A DNA stretch of 64,000 bases from Virgibacillus indicus (GTDB lineage: Bacteria > Bacillota > Bacilli > Bacillales > Amphibacillaceae): positions 744,001 through 808,000 of the forward strand of contig NZ_NPMS01000001.1 in assembly GCF_002266285.1 (NCBI RefSeq). The letters run 5' to 3'. The position numbers were made by a program, and so were the translations under genes. The notes below the pieces were generated by a model that was given only the letters and a program-made list of their open reading frames with translations, made no database searches and was not told where the DNA came from. Positions 19,526-28,136 of the stretch are shown piece by piece (position 1 is the stretch's first letter; each line of letters starts with the position of its first letter).

Positions 19526-19554
19526 AATATATCATATAGAACCCCTGTAAGCAA
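19526..19554 (-). promoter_or_regulatory. rpsB promoter and structured leader
   Basis: On the minus strand TTGCTT (19554-19549), a 17-base spacer and TATATT (19531-19526) preceded by TG. The leader that follows contains a stem CTGTTTT / AAAACAG near 19429-19447 and is long enough to hold a ribosomal-protein regulatory structure, although I cannot name one. Confidence 0.6.
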
Positions 19555-19570
19555 GTGTAAATTCAAATTT

Positions 19571-20023
19571 TCAACTTTTTCCATACAACTTTATAATCAG
19601 TTCAGCTTCGGTTTTTCCACAATTTAATTTTTTGGCGATTTCAGATGAAGGCAGTCCCTGATTGTGTAATTGCAAAATCCTGGCATCCAATGAAGCTTCT
19701 GCTTTGTCCTCCACACTTACTGCTGGAGGTGCATATTCATACTTTTGGGGAACATTTTCGTATTGCTGGGATGATTGTTCTGTTCTGGTCGGTTTCGTTT
19801 CTTCCTTAGCAGCCAGACCTGACAATTCTTCTTCCAATTTGTTATTTTCAGCTCTAATTTCCTGAAGATAGGTTTCAAACAAATTGATTATTTCATCAGA
19901 ATTTGTTTGTTTTGTTTCTCTAATCTGTTTTGATAATTGGAAAATCGCAGCAAGTGCAATAATATGTAATAAAAAACTAATAATAAGTAAAAATGATACC
20001 ATCTTTAAATCCCTTCTATCCAT
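19571..20023 (-). CDS. swrB: SwrB-like swarming motility protein (YlxL)
   Basis: A 150-residue protein in the swrB position between the chemotaxis genes and rpsB. One N-terminal transmembrane helix (about residues 9-29) is followed by a charged coiled-coil stretch, a low-complexity Gln/Pro/Tyr part, and a C-terminal helix-turn-helix-like block LDARILQLHNQGLPSSEIAK near residue 112. In B. subtilis SwrB activates assembly of the flagellar export apparatus and sigma-D activity. Its start overlaps the upstream gene by eight bases. Sequence conservation in this family is low, so the assignment rests on layout plus the C-terminal block. Confidence 0.8.
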   Translation of the reverse strand: MDRRDLKMVSFLLIISFLLHIIALAAIFQLSKQIRETKQTNSDEIINLFETYLQEIRAENNKLEEELSGLAAKEETKPTRTEQSSQQYENVPQKYEYAPPAVSVEDKAEASLDARILQLHNQGLPSSEIAKKLNCGKTEAELIIKLYGKS

Positions 20024-20330
20024 TTAAATCTAATCTATTACCTAAGTAAGGGTGGTTAACTTTCTCTTCCTGCGATTGGATTGAATCACCTGATTGTTTT
20101 TCACTTTGATTATCACTGTCATCTTCAGTATCCTTTTTTAGTTTAAGATCTTGAATATCTTCTGATTCTGATACGCGTTTCCGCTTCAGTTCTTCCTGCT
20201 TTAATTGACTTTGAGTAAGTGAATCCCCATAATGCTGACCTTGCTTCTGTATTTGTTCTTGAATTTTCCCTGCATCCTGTACCCTCGGAAGTGCCACCTG
20301 CATTTCAATCGATTTCCAGCTCAACAGCAT
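20016..20330 (-). CDS. Uncharacterised protein of the fla/che operon tail
   Basis: About 104 residues, not recognised as a named family. The N-terminal third has the motif MQVALPRVQDAGKIQEQIQK, which I recall as conserved in several Bacillaceae at this locus. The rest is highly charged, Glu/Lys/Gln/Ser-rich and likely disordered or coiled-coil. There is no membrane segment. Start is uncertain: a TTG at 20339, an ATG at 20330 and an ATG at 20303 are in frame, none with a good Shine-Dalgarno. Coupling to the preceding FapA-like gene, which ends at 20351, is likely. It overlaps swrB, suggesting a motility-linked role. Confidence 0.7.
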   Translation of the reverse strand: MLLSWKSIEMQVALPRVQDAGKIQEQIQKQGQHYGDSLTQSQLKQEELKRKRVSESEDIQDLKLKKDTEDDSDNQSEKQSGDSIQSQEEKVNHPYLGNRLDLNG

Positions 20331-20350
20331 CACATCCAATACGATAATAA

Positions 20351-21715
20351 TTACATAGAATGAATAATAATCTCGTTTTGACTTAACCTTGCTTGAACAA
20401 AATGATGCTCTGTTTTTATTATACGTTTATATTTACCGAATGTAATTATAGCATTTTGATAAATATAGTTTCTTACAATCAGCCGGGCTTCTTTCTCACT
20501 GCCAATATGTGAATTCATTTGCTCCAGAACCTGGCTTATTTCTTCTATTTGCTCTTTCGTTTTATTATAGGAATTTCTTTGTCTGAGAATTGTAATACGC
20601 AATTTAGAATTATTCGTACTATCCTGTCTTTTGAGCTTATCACCCAATGTATCCAGTTTTTCCAACGTTTCCTGTAATTCCTTCTTTTTTGCCAGTAAAT
20701 TTCTTTCTTTATCATAAATCCCTTTATTGACACCGAAAATAACTTCGGTTTTGGTGCTGAGTCTATTCCCTATATCTTTTGCTTCCACTGTTTTTCCCGC
20801 TGAAAGCATTCCACCAATTATATTTCCCTGTTGACAAAAAACGTGATTTTCAGCAGTGCACTCACTATGCAAAATAGAGTTTTCCACATAAAGATTATTG
20901 CCGACATATACAATTCCCTGATTCACATAACCAATATTTATATTTTCATTTGCTTTGAGAAATCCCTTTTTCTGTCCGGAGATTCCCTCAGAAATATAGA
21001 TGGACCCAGCAGCAGTAACAGAAGCAGCTTCAACCATACCGTGTATTTTAATGTCTCCGCCCGCTTTCACTGTATATCCGGACGGAACATCACCACGTAT
21101 AATAATCGTTCCAACAAAATCAAGGTTGCCATTTTTCATTGAGAGTGTTTCATTCACTTCATACACCGGGTGTATTTGTATATACTTATCGCTTACACTC
21201 AATTGCCCGTCCGAAACTGCATAAAATGAATTGTCTTCCTTCCTGAAGACAACATTTTTACCAGCTCTCTTTAATACAGGCGTGCCGGGCACTGCAGATA
21301 ATTTAGCTCCGAATACATTGATTCCATCCTCCCCTGCAGTCGGGTGAATTAGTCTAGCCAGCTTTTGCCCCTTTTGAACTGAGGGGATATGCATGACATC
21401 CCGGAAATTCCAATCAGGGCTGCGATCAATTTCGCTTGTATATTTTATTTCATAATTAATATTCCCATCTGTTCCATTTACAGCCGGCTGACCTTGAGCA
21501 ACAGTTACCGGAAAACTTTCTGATGGAAGACCTGCAGCAATTTGCTTGATCATCTCCTGATCTATTCCAAAGACGACTTTATTTTCCATTAAAAGTTGTT
21601 GGATGTGAGCCGCTTCCAGCTCTGAATCAGCTTGATAATCCTCGGTACAATCTAGCTGGGCTGTCATTTTATCATCTGATACAGTCATATTAATATAAGC
21701 TTTCAGCAATTCCAT
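20351..21715 (-). CDS. FapA family (DUF342) flagellar assembly protein A-like
   Basis: A 454-residue DUF342/FapA family protein. Residues 1-165 are the N-terminal domain. About 190-330 form a repetitive beta-helix-like stretch with GGDIKIHGMVEAASVTAAGS and regularly spaced hydrophobic and Gly residues. About 340-400 is a Lys/Glu-rich coiled coil (KERNLLAKKKELQETLEKLD), and the C-terminus is again beta-rich. Work on Vibrio FapA links this family to polar localisation of flagella. In B. subtilis 168 no such gene lies between sigD and swrB. It sits 14 bases after sigD and is probably in the same transcript. Confidence 0.85.
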   Translation of the reverse strand: MELLKAYINMTVSDDKMTAQLDCTEDYQADSELEAAHIQQLLMENKVVFGIDQEMIKQIAAGLPSESFPVTVAQGQPAVNGTDGNINYEIKYTSEIDRSPDWNFRDVMHIPSVQKGQKLARLIHPTAGEDGINVFGAKLSAVPGTPVLKRAGKNVVFRKEDNSFYAVSDGQLSVSDKYIQIHPVYEVNETLSMKNGNLDFVGTIIIRGDVPSGYTVKAGGDIKIHGMVEAASVTAAGSIYISEGISGQKKGFLKANENINIGYVNQGIVYVGNNLYVENSILHSECTAENHVFCQQGNIIGGMLSAGKTVEAKDIGNRLSTKTEVIFGVNKGIYDKERNLLAKKKELQETLEKLDTLGDKLKRQDSTNNSKLRITILRQRNSYNKTKEQIEEISQVLEQMNSHIGSEKEARLIVRNYIYQNAIITFGKYKRIIKTEHHFVQARLSQNEIIIHSM

Positions 21716-21729
21716 GCTTATTCCCCTCT

Positions 21730-22509
21730 TTATGAGAATGCTTGAATTTTATTCAGCGTTTTTCTTAATTTGGTTACTGATTTTTTGTGTATTTGTGAAA
21801 TCCTAGAAGTAGTTAACCCCATCACCTGTCCAATTTCCGTAAATGTTAATTCATCCTGGTAGAATAAGCTAATAACCATTTGCTCATTATCATTGAGTGA
21901 TTTGATTCCTTGGATCAATTCATTATTAAGCTCATGCCTTGTCAGATTGTCCTCCGGAAGAACTGCAGAATGATCGGGTATCGTATATCCGACCCCTTCC
22001 TTTAGATTACTGCTGCCTTCTTTTGGCTTTTCCTCAATGGACAATACATTAGCAAAAAGTGAATCATTAATTAAAGTTTCCACTTCCTTTGGAGACATTT
22101 CCAATTGATCTGCTATCTCTTCGGCAGTCGGTGCTCGCTGCAGCTGCTGTTCCAGTTCCCCTGCAATTTTTTCAATCCTTTTCGTCTTTTCCCGTAAAGA
22201 TCTTGGCAGCCAATCCTCTTTACGCAATCCATCAATAATTGCTCCACGTATGCGAAAAGAAGCATACGTATCAAATTTCAAATCACGGCTTGTATCGAAC
22301 TTTTTCATTGCGTCATACAGTCCAATCATGCCGAAGCTTTTAAGATCATCTTTGTTCACACTACTTGGTAAATTACTGGAGATTCGCTCTACATGAAAAC
22401 TTACTAGATACATATAATTCTGTATAATTTCATTTGCAGCTTCATTACTCTTATTATAGAGCCAGTCATCCCACCATTTTTGTTCCTGAGGAGATTTATT
22501 ATTTTTCAA
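21730..22509 (-). CDS. sigD: RNA polymerase sigma-D factor (flagellar, FliA/WhiG family)
   Basis: Directs transcription of late flagellar, chemotaxis and autolysin genes. The product has 259 residues: sigma region 2 with DLKSFGMIGLYDAMKKFD and FDTYASFRIRGAIIDGLRKE, region 3 with RAPTAEEIADQLEMSPKEVE, and region 4 with LTFTEIGQVMGLTTSRISQIH. Start is a TTG at 22509 following AGAGGAG. It is near the end of the long operon, where distance from the flgB promoter is known in B. subtilis to affect its dose. Confidence 0.96.
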   Translation of the reverse strand: MKNNKSPQEQKWWDDWLYNKSNEAANEIIQNYMYLVSFHVERISSNLPSSVNKDDLKSFGMIGLYDAMKKFDTSRDLKFDTYASFRIRGAIIDGLRKEDWLPRSLREKTKRIEKIAGELEQQLQRAPTAEEIADQLEMSPKEVETLINDSLFANVLSIEEKPKEGSSNLKEGVGYTIPDHSAVLPEDNLTRHELNNELIQGIKSLNDNEQMVISLFYQDELTFTEIGQVMGLTTSRISQIHKKSVTKLRKTLNKIQAFS

Positions 22510-22548
22510 TTTTAATTCACTCCTCTCTGAGACATGTTTTGAGATTGC

Positions 22549-23046
22549 TTAAATAAAGTATTCCATTTTGTTCACCTTGCGGATTTTCATTTTACAAGTA
22601 ATCGGATTGAACTCAATTGTTCTTCCGGAATTTCCTCCAACATCAGATGAAATTACCGGAATATGGTATTCCTGCAGTATAGCCTGTACTGCCTCAACAT
22701 TTCGAGGGCCTATCCGCATTATGTCAGAATTGGAAGTAAATTGAAACATCTGTGCACCCCCTGCAAGCTTTGCCTTCAGCTGATTTAGCCTTGCACCTGC
22801 ACCAATCAATTGTTCTACTAATGCCGGTATAGCTGTATCTGCATATTTATATTTATTAAAAGCAGCTTGTCTGGTTAAACTGGAATCAGGCAGCAGCACA
22901 TGTGACAGTCCTGCAATTTCCTTTTTTGAATCATATAAAACAGCCCCTACACATGAACCTAATCCTGATGTACGTATCAAATCTGGCGCAATAACGATAT
23001 TGGCTTCAGCAATGCCAACACTAATAATGATTTGTGTATCATTCAT
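22549..23046 (-). CDS. cheD: Chemoreceptor glutamine deamidase CheD
   Basis: Deamidates chemoreceptor glutamines and stimulates CheC. The product has 165 residues from the ATG at 23046, which overlaps the cheC stop by eight bases. The frame extends further upstream inside cheC, but the family N-terminus fits this ATG. The catalytic dyad is Cys32 in SGLGSCVG and His49 in AGLSHVLLPDS. A later block is KLAGGAQMF. Members of this family act on cytoplasmic receptor domains. Confidence 0.95.
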   Translation of the reverse strand: MNDTQIIISVGIAEANIVIAPDLIRTSGLGSCVGAVLYDSKKEIAGLSHVLLPDSSLTRQAAFNKYKYADTAIPALVEQLIGAGARLNQLKAKLAGGAQMFQFTSNSDIMRIGPRNVEAVQAILQEYHIPVISSDVGGNSGRTIEFNPITCKMKIRKVNKMEYFI

Positions 23047-23674
23047 GGTCGTTAATTCCCAACGCTTCAAAAATTTTCGGGAAAGATTCCGGGTCTGGAA
23101 GCAATAGGAAGTTTCCATGTATTTCATTGGCGGAATCTTTATGATTTATTTTTGTATCGATTATAATTGCATAATCAGTTAGCTGAGACAGTTCAAGGAT
23201 TCCTGCGGTTAAAATTGCCCCGGCCATATCAATGCTTAAATAGGGAACGGATGGCTGCATATTAATTTTCGTAAAGTCAGATAATGCAGATAAATAGGAG
23301 CCTGTCAAAATGTTTCCGGCTTCCTGCAATACAGACATTTCCAATTCATTCACCGTACTGTTATCCATCAAATTAACATTTTGTTTATTCACCATCTTGT
23401 TAATTAAAAATTCTGCTTCTTCAATCGATAAAATGAAATAGACTGTACCGGGAGCTTCTCCCTTTATCCGAAAAAAGACCGCCGCTATTGTTTCTTCAGG
23501 TCCTCCTATCATTTCCATCATTTCATCATAGCTTACGACATTTACAGATGGCACCTGCATATTAACTTTTTTATTTATTAATTTCGACAGGGAGGTTGCT
23601 GCATTTCCAGCTCCTATATTCCCTATTTCCCGGAGTGCATCTTTTTGAACATTCGTCAGATTAGTGATCTCCAT
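23039..23674 (-). CDS. cheC: CheY-P phosphatase CheC
   Basis: Dephosphorylates CheY-P and, with CheD, drives adaptation. The product has 211 residues with two phosphatase motifs of the form ExxN: Glu16/Asn19 in LREIGNIGAGNA, and Glu118/Asn121 in LQEAGNIL. Both sites look intact. The ATG lies five bases after cheW and the gene overlaps cheD. FliY, encoded earlier in the same operon, carries related sites, so this organism has two CheY-P phosphatases. Confidence 0.95.
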   Translation of the reverse strand: MEITNLTNVQKDALREIGNIGAGNAATSLSKLINKKVNMQVPSVNVVSYDEMMEMIGGPEETIAAVFFRIKGEAPGTVYFILSIEEAEFLINKMVNKQNVNLMDNSTVNELEMSVLQEAGNILTGSYLSALSDFTKINMQPSVPYLSIDMAGAILTAGILELSQLTDYAIIIDTKINHKDSANEIHGNFLLLPDPESFPKIFEALGINDHE

Positions 23675-23678
23675 TATC

Positions 23679-24149
23679 CTAGCCTTCCACTGCTTTTAAT
23701 TCATTTACTTCTTCACGTGTCAAAACTTTTTGCAGGTCTAATAATATAAGCAAACGGTCCTCAAGCTTTGCAACACCTTCAATATAATCTACGTCAACTG
23801 TGCCAATTACCGCCGGCGGTGGTTCAATGGCATTTTCCGGAAAATCAATCACATCATTTGCTGCATCTACAATCAACCCTGTCTCCATGTCATCAAAGTA
23901 GACAATTATGATCCGCGTTGAATCACTGAATTCTGATTCTTCTATACCAAAACGCAGCCTTAAATCAATAATAGGGATAACTACACCTCTTAAATTGATT
24001 ACACCTTTTACAAAATCCGCAGTTCGTGGAACTCTGGTAATTGGCTGAATGCGTTCAATTGAACCAACCTGATGCACAGATACAGCATATTCTTCTTCTT
24101 TTAATTGAAAAACAATTACCTTACTGTCAGCTATTGTTTCTTGTTTCAT
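23679..24149 (-). CDS. cheW: Chemotaxis coupling protein CheW
   Basis: Couples chemoreceptors to CheA in the membrane array. The product has 156 residues and a single CheW-like beta-barrel domain: VFQLKEEEYAVSVHQVGSIE, then VPRTADFVKGVINLRGVVIP and LRFGI, then IIVYFDDMETGLIVDA. Length is standard. It starts 29 bases downstream of cheA. Confidence 0.96.
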   Translation of the reverse strand: MKQETIADSKVIVFQLKEEEYAVSVHQVGSIERIQPITRVPRTADFVKGVINLRGVVIPIIDLRLRFGIEESEFSDSTRIIIVYFDDMETGLIVDAANDVIDFPENAIEPPPAVIGTVDVDYIEGVAKLEDRLLILLDLQKVLTREEVNELKAVEG

Positions 24150-24178
24150 TCCAATCCCTCCATTTGAGCTTTTTATTT

Positions 24179-26200
24179 TTAAAGTAGTGCATTGCTGTCA
24201 ATGATTAATGCAACTTCACCATCTCCAAGTATAGTTGCGCCGGAAATAGCAAATGTGTTTGATAAGTAGTTCCCCAGTGATTTCAGTACAACCTCCTGTT
24301 GACCAATAAAGGAATCAACAACCAGTCCGGCCATTTTTTCACCCTTCTTAACAATAACGATGGAAACATAATCATTCTTATTCTTCCCTTGCTCCGGCAC
24401 GGAAAAAATATCATTCAAAAATACAAGCGGGACGATTTTGTCGCGAAAATCGATTACCTTTTTATTATGTGCACTGAGTATTTGATCTTTACGTACAATA
24501 GCTGTTTCCAAAATGGATGATAGCGGGATTGCATATTTTTCATTTTGCAATTCAACCAGCAACACGGAAATAATCGTTAAGGTTAATGGAAGCTGAATGG
24601 AGAAAGTCGAGCCTTTATTCAGCTCTGCATCAATAGAGATAGTTCCCCCCAATGACTCGATTGTATTTCTTACAACATCAAGACCAACGCCCCTGCCGGA
24701 AATATCAGAGACAGCATCAGCAGTAGAAAATCCGCTCGCCATAATCAATTCGTATATTTGCTGGTCAGTCAATGAATCTATCTGACTCTCATTTATTATT
24801 CCATTGGCAAGCGCTTTATTTACGACCTTCTCTTTATCAATACCGGCTCCATCATCTGAAATTTCAATGAACACGTGATTTCCGCTATGAAATGCTTTTA
24901 ATTGAATAGTGCCCTTTTCCGCTTTTCCTTTTTTCTTCCGCTCTTCACTTGTTTCAATCCCATGATCAATGGCATTTCTTATTAAGTGGACCAATGGATC
25001 CCCGATTTCATCAATTACCGTACGATCCAATTCCGTATCTGCACCGATAATTTCAATTTCCACATTTTTATGTAAATCCTTTGCAAGCTGACGAATCATA
25101 CGCGGAAAACGGCTGAATACCTGATCAACTGGTACCATGCGCATTGTTAAAATAATATTTTGTAAATCTGCAGAAACCCGTGAAATATGCTCGACCGTAT
25201 CCTGCAAGTCATTATTATTTAAATCGGTTGAAATCTGCTCCAATCTGCCTTTATCTATTACAAATTCTTCAAATAAATTCATCAGTACATCAAGTCTTTC
25301 AATATTGACTCTAATCGTTTTGCCTGAAGGGGATTTCCTGGTAGTTTTCTCCTTTTGCTGCACGCTGTTTTGACTCTGTTTTGTTTTTGTTTCAGATAAT
25401 TCTTTTGTCTCTTCTTCATGCATCGTTTTATACTGCTCTGCAGAAAAAAGATTTGTTTCTATTTTATTAATTTCAGATACTTTATTAATCTTTTCTTCAA
25501 TCTCAGTTTTGGAATAATTTGATACTAAAATGACACTGAAAGAAAAATCAAAATTTTCTTCCTCCAGGTCATTCACGGATGGATTTGTCTTAATTACTTC
25601 TCCCAGCTTTTCCAATACTTCAAATACCATAAAAACACGAGCACCTTTTAATAAACAATCCTCATTGAGAGTAATAGTAATTTCATAATTGGAAAAACCG
25701 CGTTCCGAAGCTTCATTTAATATAGAAAGTTCAAATTCATCGAGGGAATCTATTACTTGCAGTACAGTAGTTGTTTCTTCAAGCCGGCTTCCAGATTCAT
25801 TTTTTGTTTGTTCGACTGTTACTCCTGTTTCCAGCCTGTCCAACAGAAAGACAATCTGCTCCACATCCCGAACACCATTCCCCCCCGAGGCTATATCATC
25901 AACCATCTCTGTTAAATGATCTACTGCTTCAAACATAATATCCATCATATCTGCAGTAACAGTTATTTTTTCATACTTAATTGCATCAAATACATTTTCC
26001 AGTTGATGTGTCAGACTGGCTAAATCGTTATAGCCCATTGTTGCAGACATACCTTTTAATGTATGTGCTGCACGAAATATTTCATCAATTATTGATTTTT
26101 CAGCAGGTTCTTTTTCAAGTGCGAGTAATTGTTTATATAAGACTTCTAAATGCTCCTTGCTTTCATCAATAAAAACATCAAGGTACTCAGCAGTTTCCAT
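24179..26200 (-). CDS. cheA: Chemotaxis histidine kinase CheA
   Basis: Autophosphorylates and passes phosphate to CheY and CheB. The product has 673 residues from the ATG at 26200, which has AAAGGGAGG eight bases upstream. The nine codons before it in frame are within cheB. Domains: P1 HPt with His46 in FRAAHTLKG, P2 (about 155-260), P3 dimerisation (about 290-365), P4 ATPase with HLIRNAIDHG, DDGAGID and GRGVGLDVV, and a CheW-like P5 at the C-terminus. It starts one base after the cheB stop. Confidence 0.97.
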   Translation of the reverse strand: METAEYLDVFIDESKEHLEVLYKQLLALEKEPAEKSIIDEIFRAAHTLKGMSATMGYNDLASLTHQLENVFDAIKYEKITVTADMMDIMFEAVDHLTEMVDDIASGGNGVRDVEQIVFLLDRLETGVTVEQTKNESGSRLEETTTVLQVIDSLDEFELSILNEASERGFSNYEITITLNEDCLLKGARVFMVFEVLEKLGEVIKTNPSVNDLEEENFDFSFSVILVSNYSKTEIEEKINKVSEINKIETNLFSAEQYKTMHEEETKELSETKTKQSQNSVQQKEKTTRKSPSGKTIRVNIERLDVLMNLFEEFVIDKGRLEQISTDLNNNDLQDTVEHISRVSADLQNIILTMRMVPVDQVFSRFPRMIRQLAKDLHKNVEIEIIGADTELDRTVIDEIGDPLVHLIRNAIDHGIETSEERKKKGKAEKGTIQLKAFHSGNHVFIEISDDGAGIDKEKVVNKALANGIINESQIDSLTDQQIYELIMASGFSTADAVSDISGRGVGLDVVRNTIESLGGTISIDAELNKGSTFSIQLPLTLTIISVLLVELQNEKYAIPLSSILETAIVRKDQILSAHNKKVIDFRDKIVPLVFLNDIFSVPEQGKNKNDYVSIVIVKKGEKMAGLVVDSFIGQQEVVLKSLGNYLSNTFAISGATILGDGEVALIIDSNALL

Positions 26201-26201
26201 C

Positions 26202-27263
26202 CTATTTCCCTCCCTTTTGTTTTGCAAGACTCAACAATGTTTTCCCCACACGATCCAATGGAACTACATAATTAACACAATTTGTTTTTAATGCAGCTTT
26301 AGGCATTCCATAAATAATTGATGTTTCTTCTGCCTCAGCTATCACTTTAGCTTCCGGATCCATTTCACGCATTATCTCGATTCCTTTTGAGCCATCACTT
26401 CCCATCCCTGTAAGAATGACGGCAATCTTATTCACTTTACGCAAGTTTCCAACTGCTTCAAATAAAATATCAACGGCAGGACGATGTCCATGCAGCGGAG
26501 GTTCCTTATTCAGTTCAATCACTGCTGATGTCCCAGCATCCCTAACCTTCATGTGAAAGTCACCTGGTGCTATGTAAGCTGTATTATCTTTTAGTATTTC
26601 ACCGTGTACTGCTTCCCTCACATTTAGAGAACACATGGCATTGAGCCTTTCCGCAAGTGATTTCGTGAATCCTTTTGGCATATGCTGGACAATTAAAATT
26701 GGTGCTGCAATGTCATTTCCCAGATCTGCAAGTACTCTTTGCAAAGCTCTGGGACCTCCGGTTGATGTGCCTATTGCTATAATAGTTTTGGAGAAAGGCT
26801 GAACAGCAGAAATATTATTTGCAGCTGTTACGGTTTTTTCCTTTTCTGCGCACTTTTTAATATTAACTTTCGCAGCAGTGATAACCTTCGTAATAATTTC
26901 TTGTCGGATTGTTGTGATATCCAAAGATATCGGACCGGATGGCTTAGTAATGAAATCAACCGCTCCATTAGAAATAGCCTGCACCGTCTTTGTTGTTCCT
27001 TCTGTTGATATACTGGACAGCATCACAACAGGCAGTGGATGATCTTTCATAATTGCCTTCAGTGCAGTGATACCATCCATGACCGGCATATGCACATCTA
27101 ATGTGGCAACATCGGGCTTTAGTTCCTTAATTTTCTTCAGACCCTCTTCCCCATTTCTTGCAGTTGCCACGACCTCTATCCGATGATCACCTGTGAGGAT
27201 ATCCCGAAGTATCTTTCGCATGAATGCCGAATCATCAATTACGATTACGCGGATGGGATTCAT
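26202..27263 (-). CDS. cheB: Chemoreceptor glutamate methylesterase CheB
   Basis: Removes methyl groups from receptor glutamates after activation by CheA. The product has 353 residues: a receiver domain with phospho-acceptor Asp56 in TLDVHMPVMDG, a variable linker (about 125-160), and the esterase with catalytic Ser in IGTSTGGPRAL, His in QHMPKGFTKS and Asp in GMGSDGS. It follows flhG by three bases. The cheR partner is not in this window, as in B. subtilis, where it is elsewhere. Confidence 0.96.
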   Translation of the reverse strand: MNPIRVIVIDDSAFMRKILRDILTGDHRIEVVATARNGEEGLKKIKELKPDVATLDVHMPVMDGITALKAIMKDHPLPVVMLSSISTEGTTKTVQAISNGAVDFITKPSGPISLDITTIRQEIITKVITAAKVNIKKCAEKEKTVTAANNISAVQPFSKTIIAIGTSTGGPRALQRVLADLGNDIAAPILIVQHMPKGFTKSLAERLNAMCSLNVREAVHGEILKDNTAYIAPGDFHMKVRDAGTSAVIELNKEPPLHGHRPAVDILFEAVGNLRKVNKIAVILTGMGSDGSKGIEIMREMDPEAKVIAEAEETSIIYGMPKAALKTNCVNYVVPLDRVGKTLLSLAKQKGGK

Positions 27264-27266
27264 TTA

Positions 27267-28136
27267 TCATACCTCTTTAGTAATAAATTGTTTTAGCTTT
27301 TGTATAAATGAAGCATTGCCTATATTGTTCATTTCTCTGGATTTGCTTAAATAGTTTTCTGTTAGCTGCTGCACTGCTTTTCCTGCAGCCGATCTTTCAT
27401 TTAGCAATATAAATGGTATTTGTTTTCTTACTGCATTTGTAACCATTTTATCCTCTGGCAGAATTCCCATCATTTGTATCTCTATATGTAAAAATTGTGC
27501 TATCACGGTTTTAAATCGTTCCAGCGATTTCTCGCCTTCTTTCTGTGTGCCGCAGCGGTTCATAATAGCGAAAATGGGCATATCCGGCTGGTTTGCAGCG
27601 ACATGTTTGATCATTCCATAAGCATCTGTTATCGACGTAGGCTCTGGAGTAGTAATAACAATACATTCATCAGAAGCAAGGATAAAAAATATACTGTCTT
27701 TTGTCGCTCCGGCTCCCATATCAAAAATAATATAATCATACATTTGCACTAATTCCATATATTGACGAATAAAATAATCTTTTTTATCCGCATTCAGGTT
27801 AAAAAACTCGCTCAGTCCTGATCCGCCTGCAATATATGCAAGGTTTCTTGGACCTGTTTCAATTATATCGTGAATAGATAGCTGCTCATTAAACATATCA
27901 ATGATGGTTTTATCGGAGTTTAAGCCAAGGAGAATGTCTATATTTCCCATACCAACATCTAAATCAAACAGCAAAACTTTTTGGTCATTTTTAATCAGTT
28001 CCAACGAGAAATTTAAAGCAATATTTGATTTGCCCACCCCACCCTTACCGCTGATAAAAGAAAGAGTTTTTGCCTCTCGGGGATTTTTGGATATTTGTAA
28101 TTTTCTTCGTAAACTAGCGGCTTGATCACTCATCAT
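27267..28136 (-). CDS. flhG: Flagellar number regulator FlhG (MinD/ParA-type ATPase, YlxH)
   Basis: ParA/MinD-family ATPase that controls flagellar number and placement and stimulates FlhF GTPase. The product has 289 residues. The N-terminal FlhF-activating motif DQAASLR is at residues 4-10, the deviant Walker A KGGVGKS at 31-37, and FDLDVGMGNIDILLG and FDMGAGA follow. C-terminal basic/hydrophobic residues could bind membrane. The ATG at 28136 (or the adjacent ATG at 28133) follows GGGAG and overlaps the end of flhF. A TTG at 28139 is less likely. Confidence 0.94.
   Translation of the reverse strand: MMSDQAASLRRKLQISKNPREAKTLSFISGKGGVGKSNIALNFSLELIKNDQKVLLFDLDVGMGNIDILLGLNSDKTIIDMFNEQLSIHDIIETGPRNLAYIAGGSGLSEFFNLNADKKDYFIRQYMELVQMYDYIIFDMGAGATKDSIFFILASDECIVITTPEPTSITDAYGMIKHVAANQPDMPIFAIMNRCGTQKEGEKSLERFKTVIAQFLHIEIQMMGILPEDKMVTNAVRKQIPFILLNERSAAGKAVQQLTENYLSKSREMNNIGNASFIQKLKQFITKEV

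Noticed and set aside
23047..23127. Longer N-terminus for CheD
   Set aside because: The extension lies inside cheC in another frame and does not match the CheD family N-terminus; the ATG at 23046 does.
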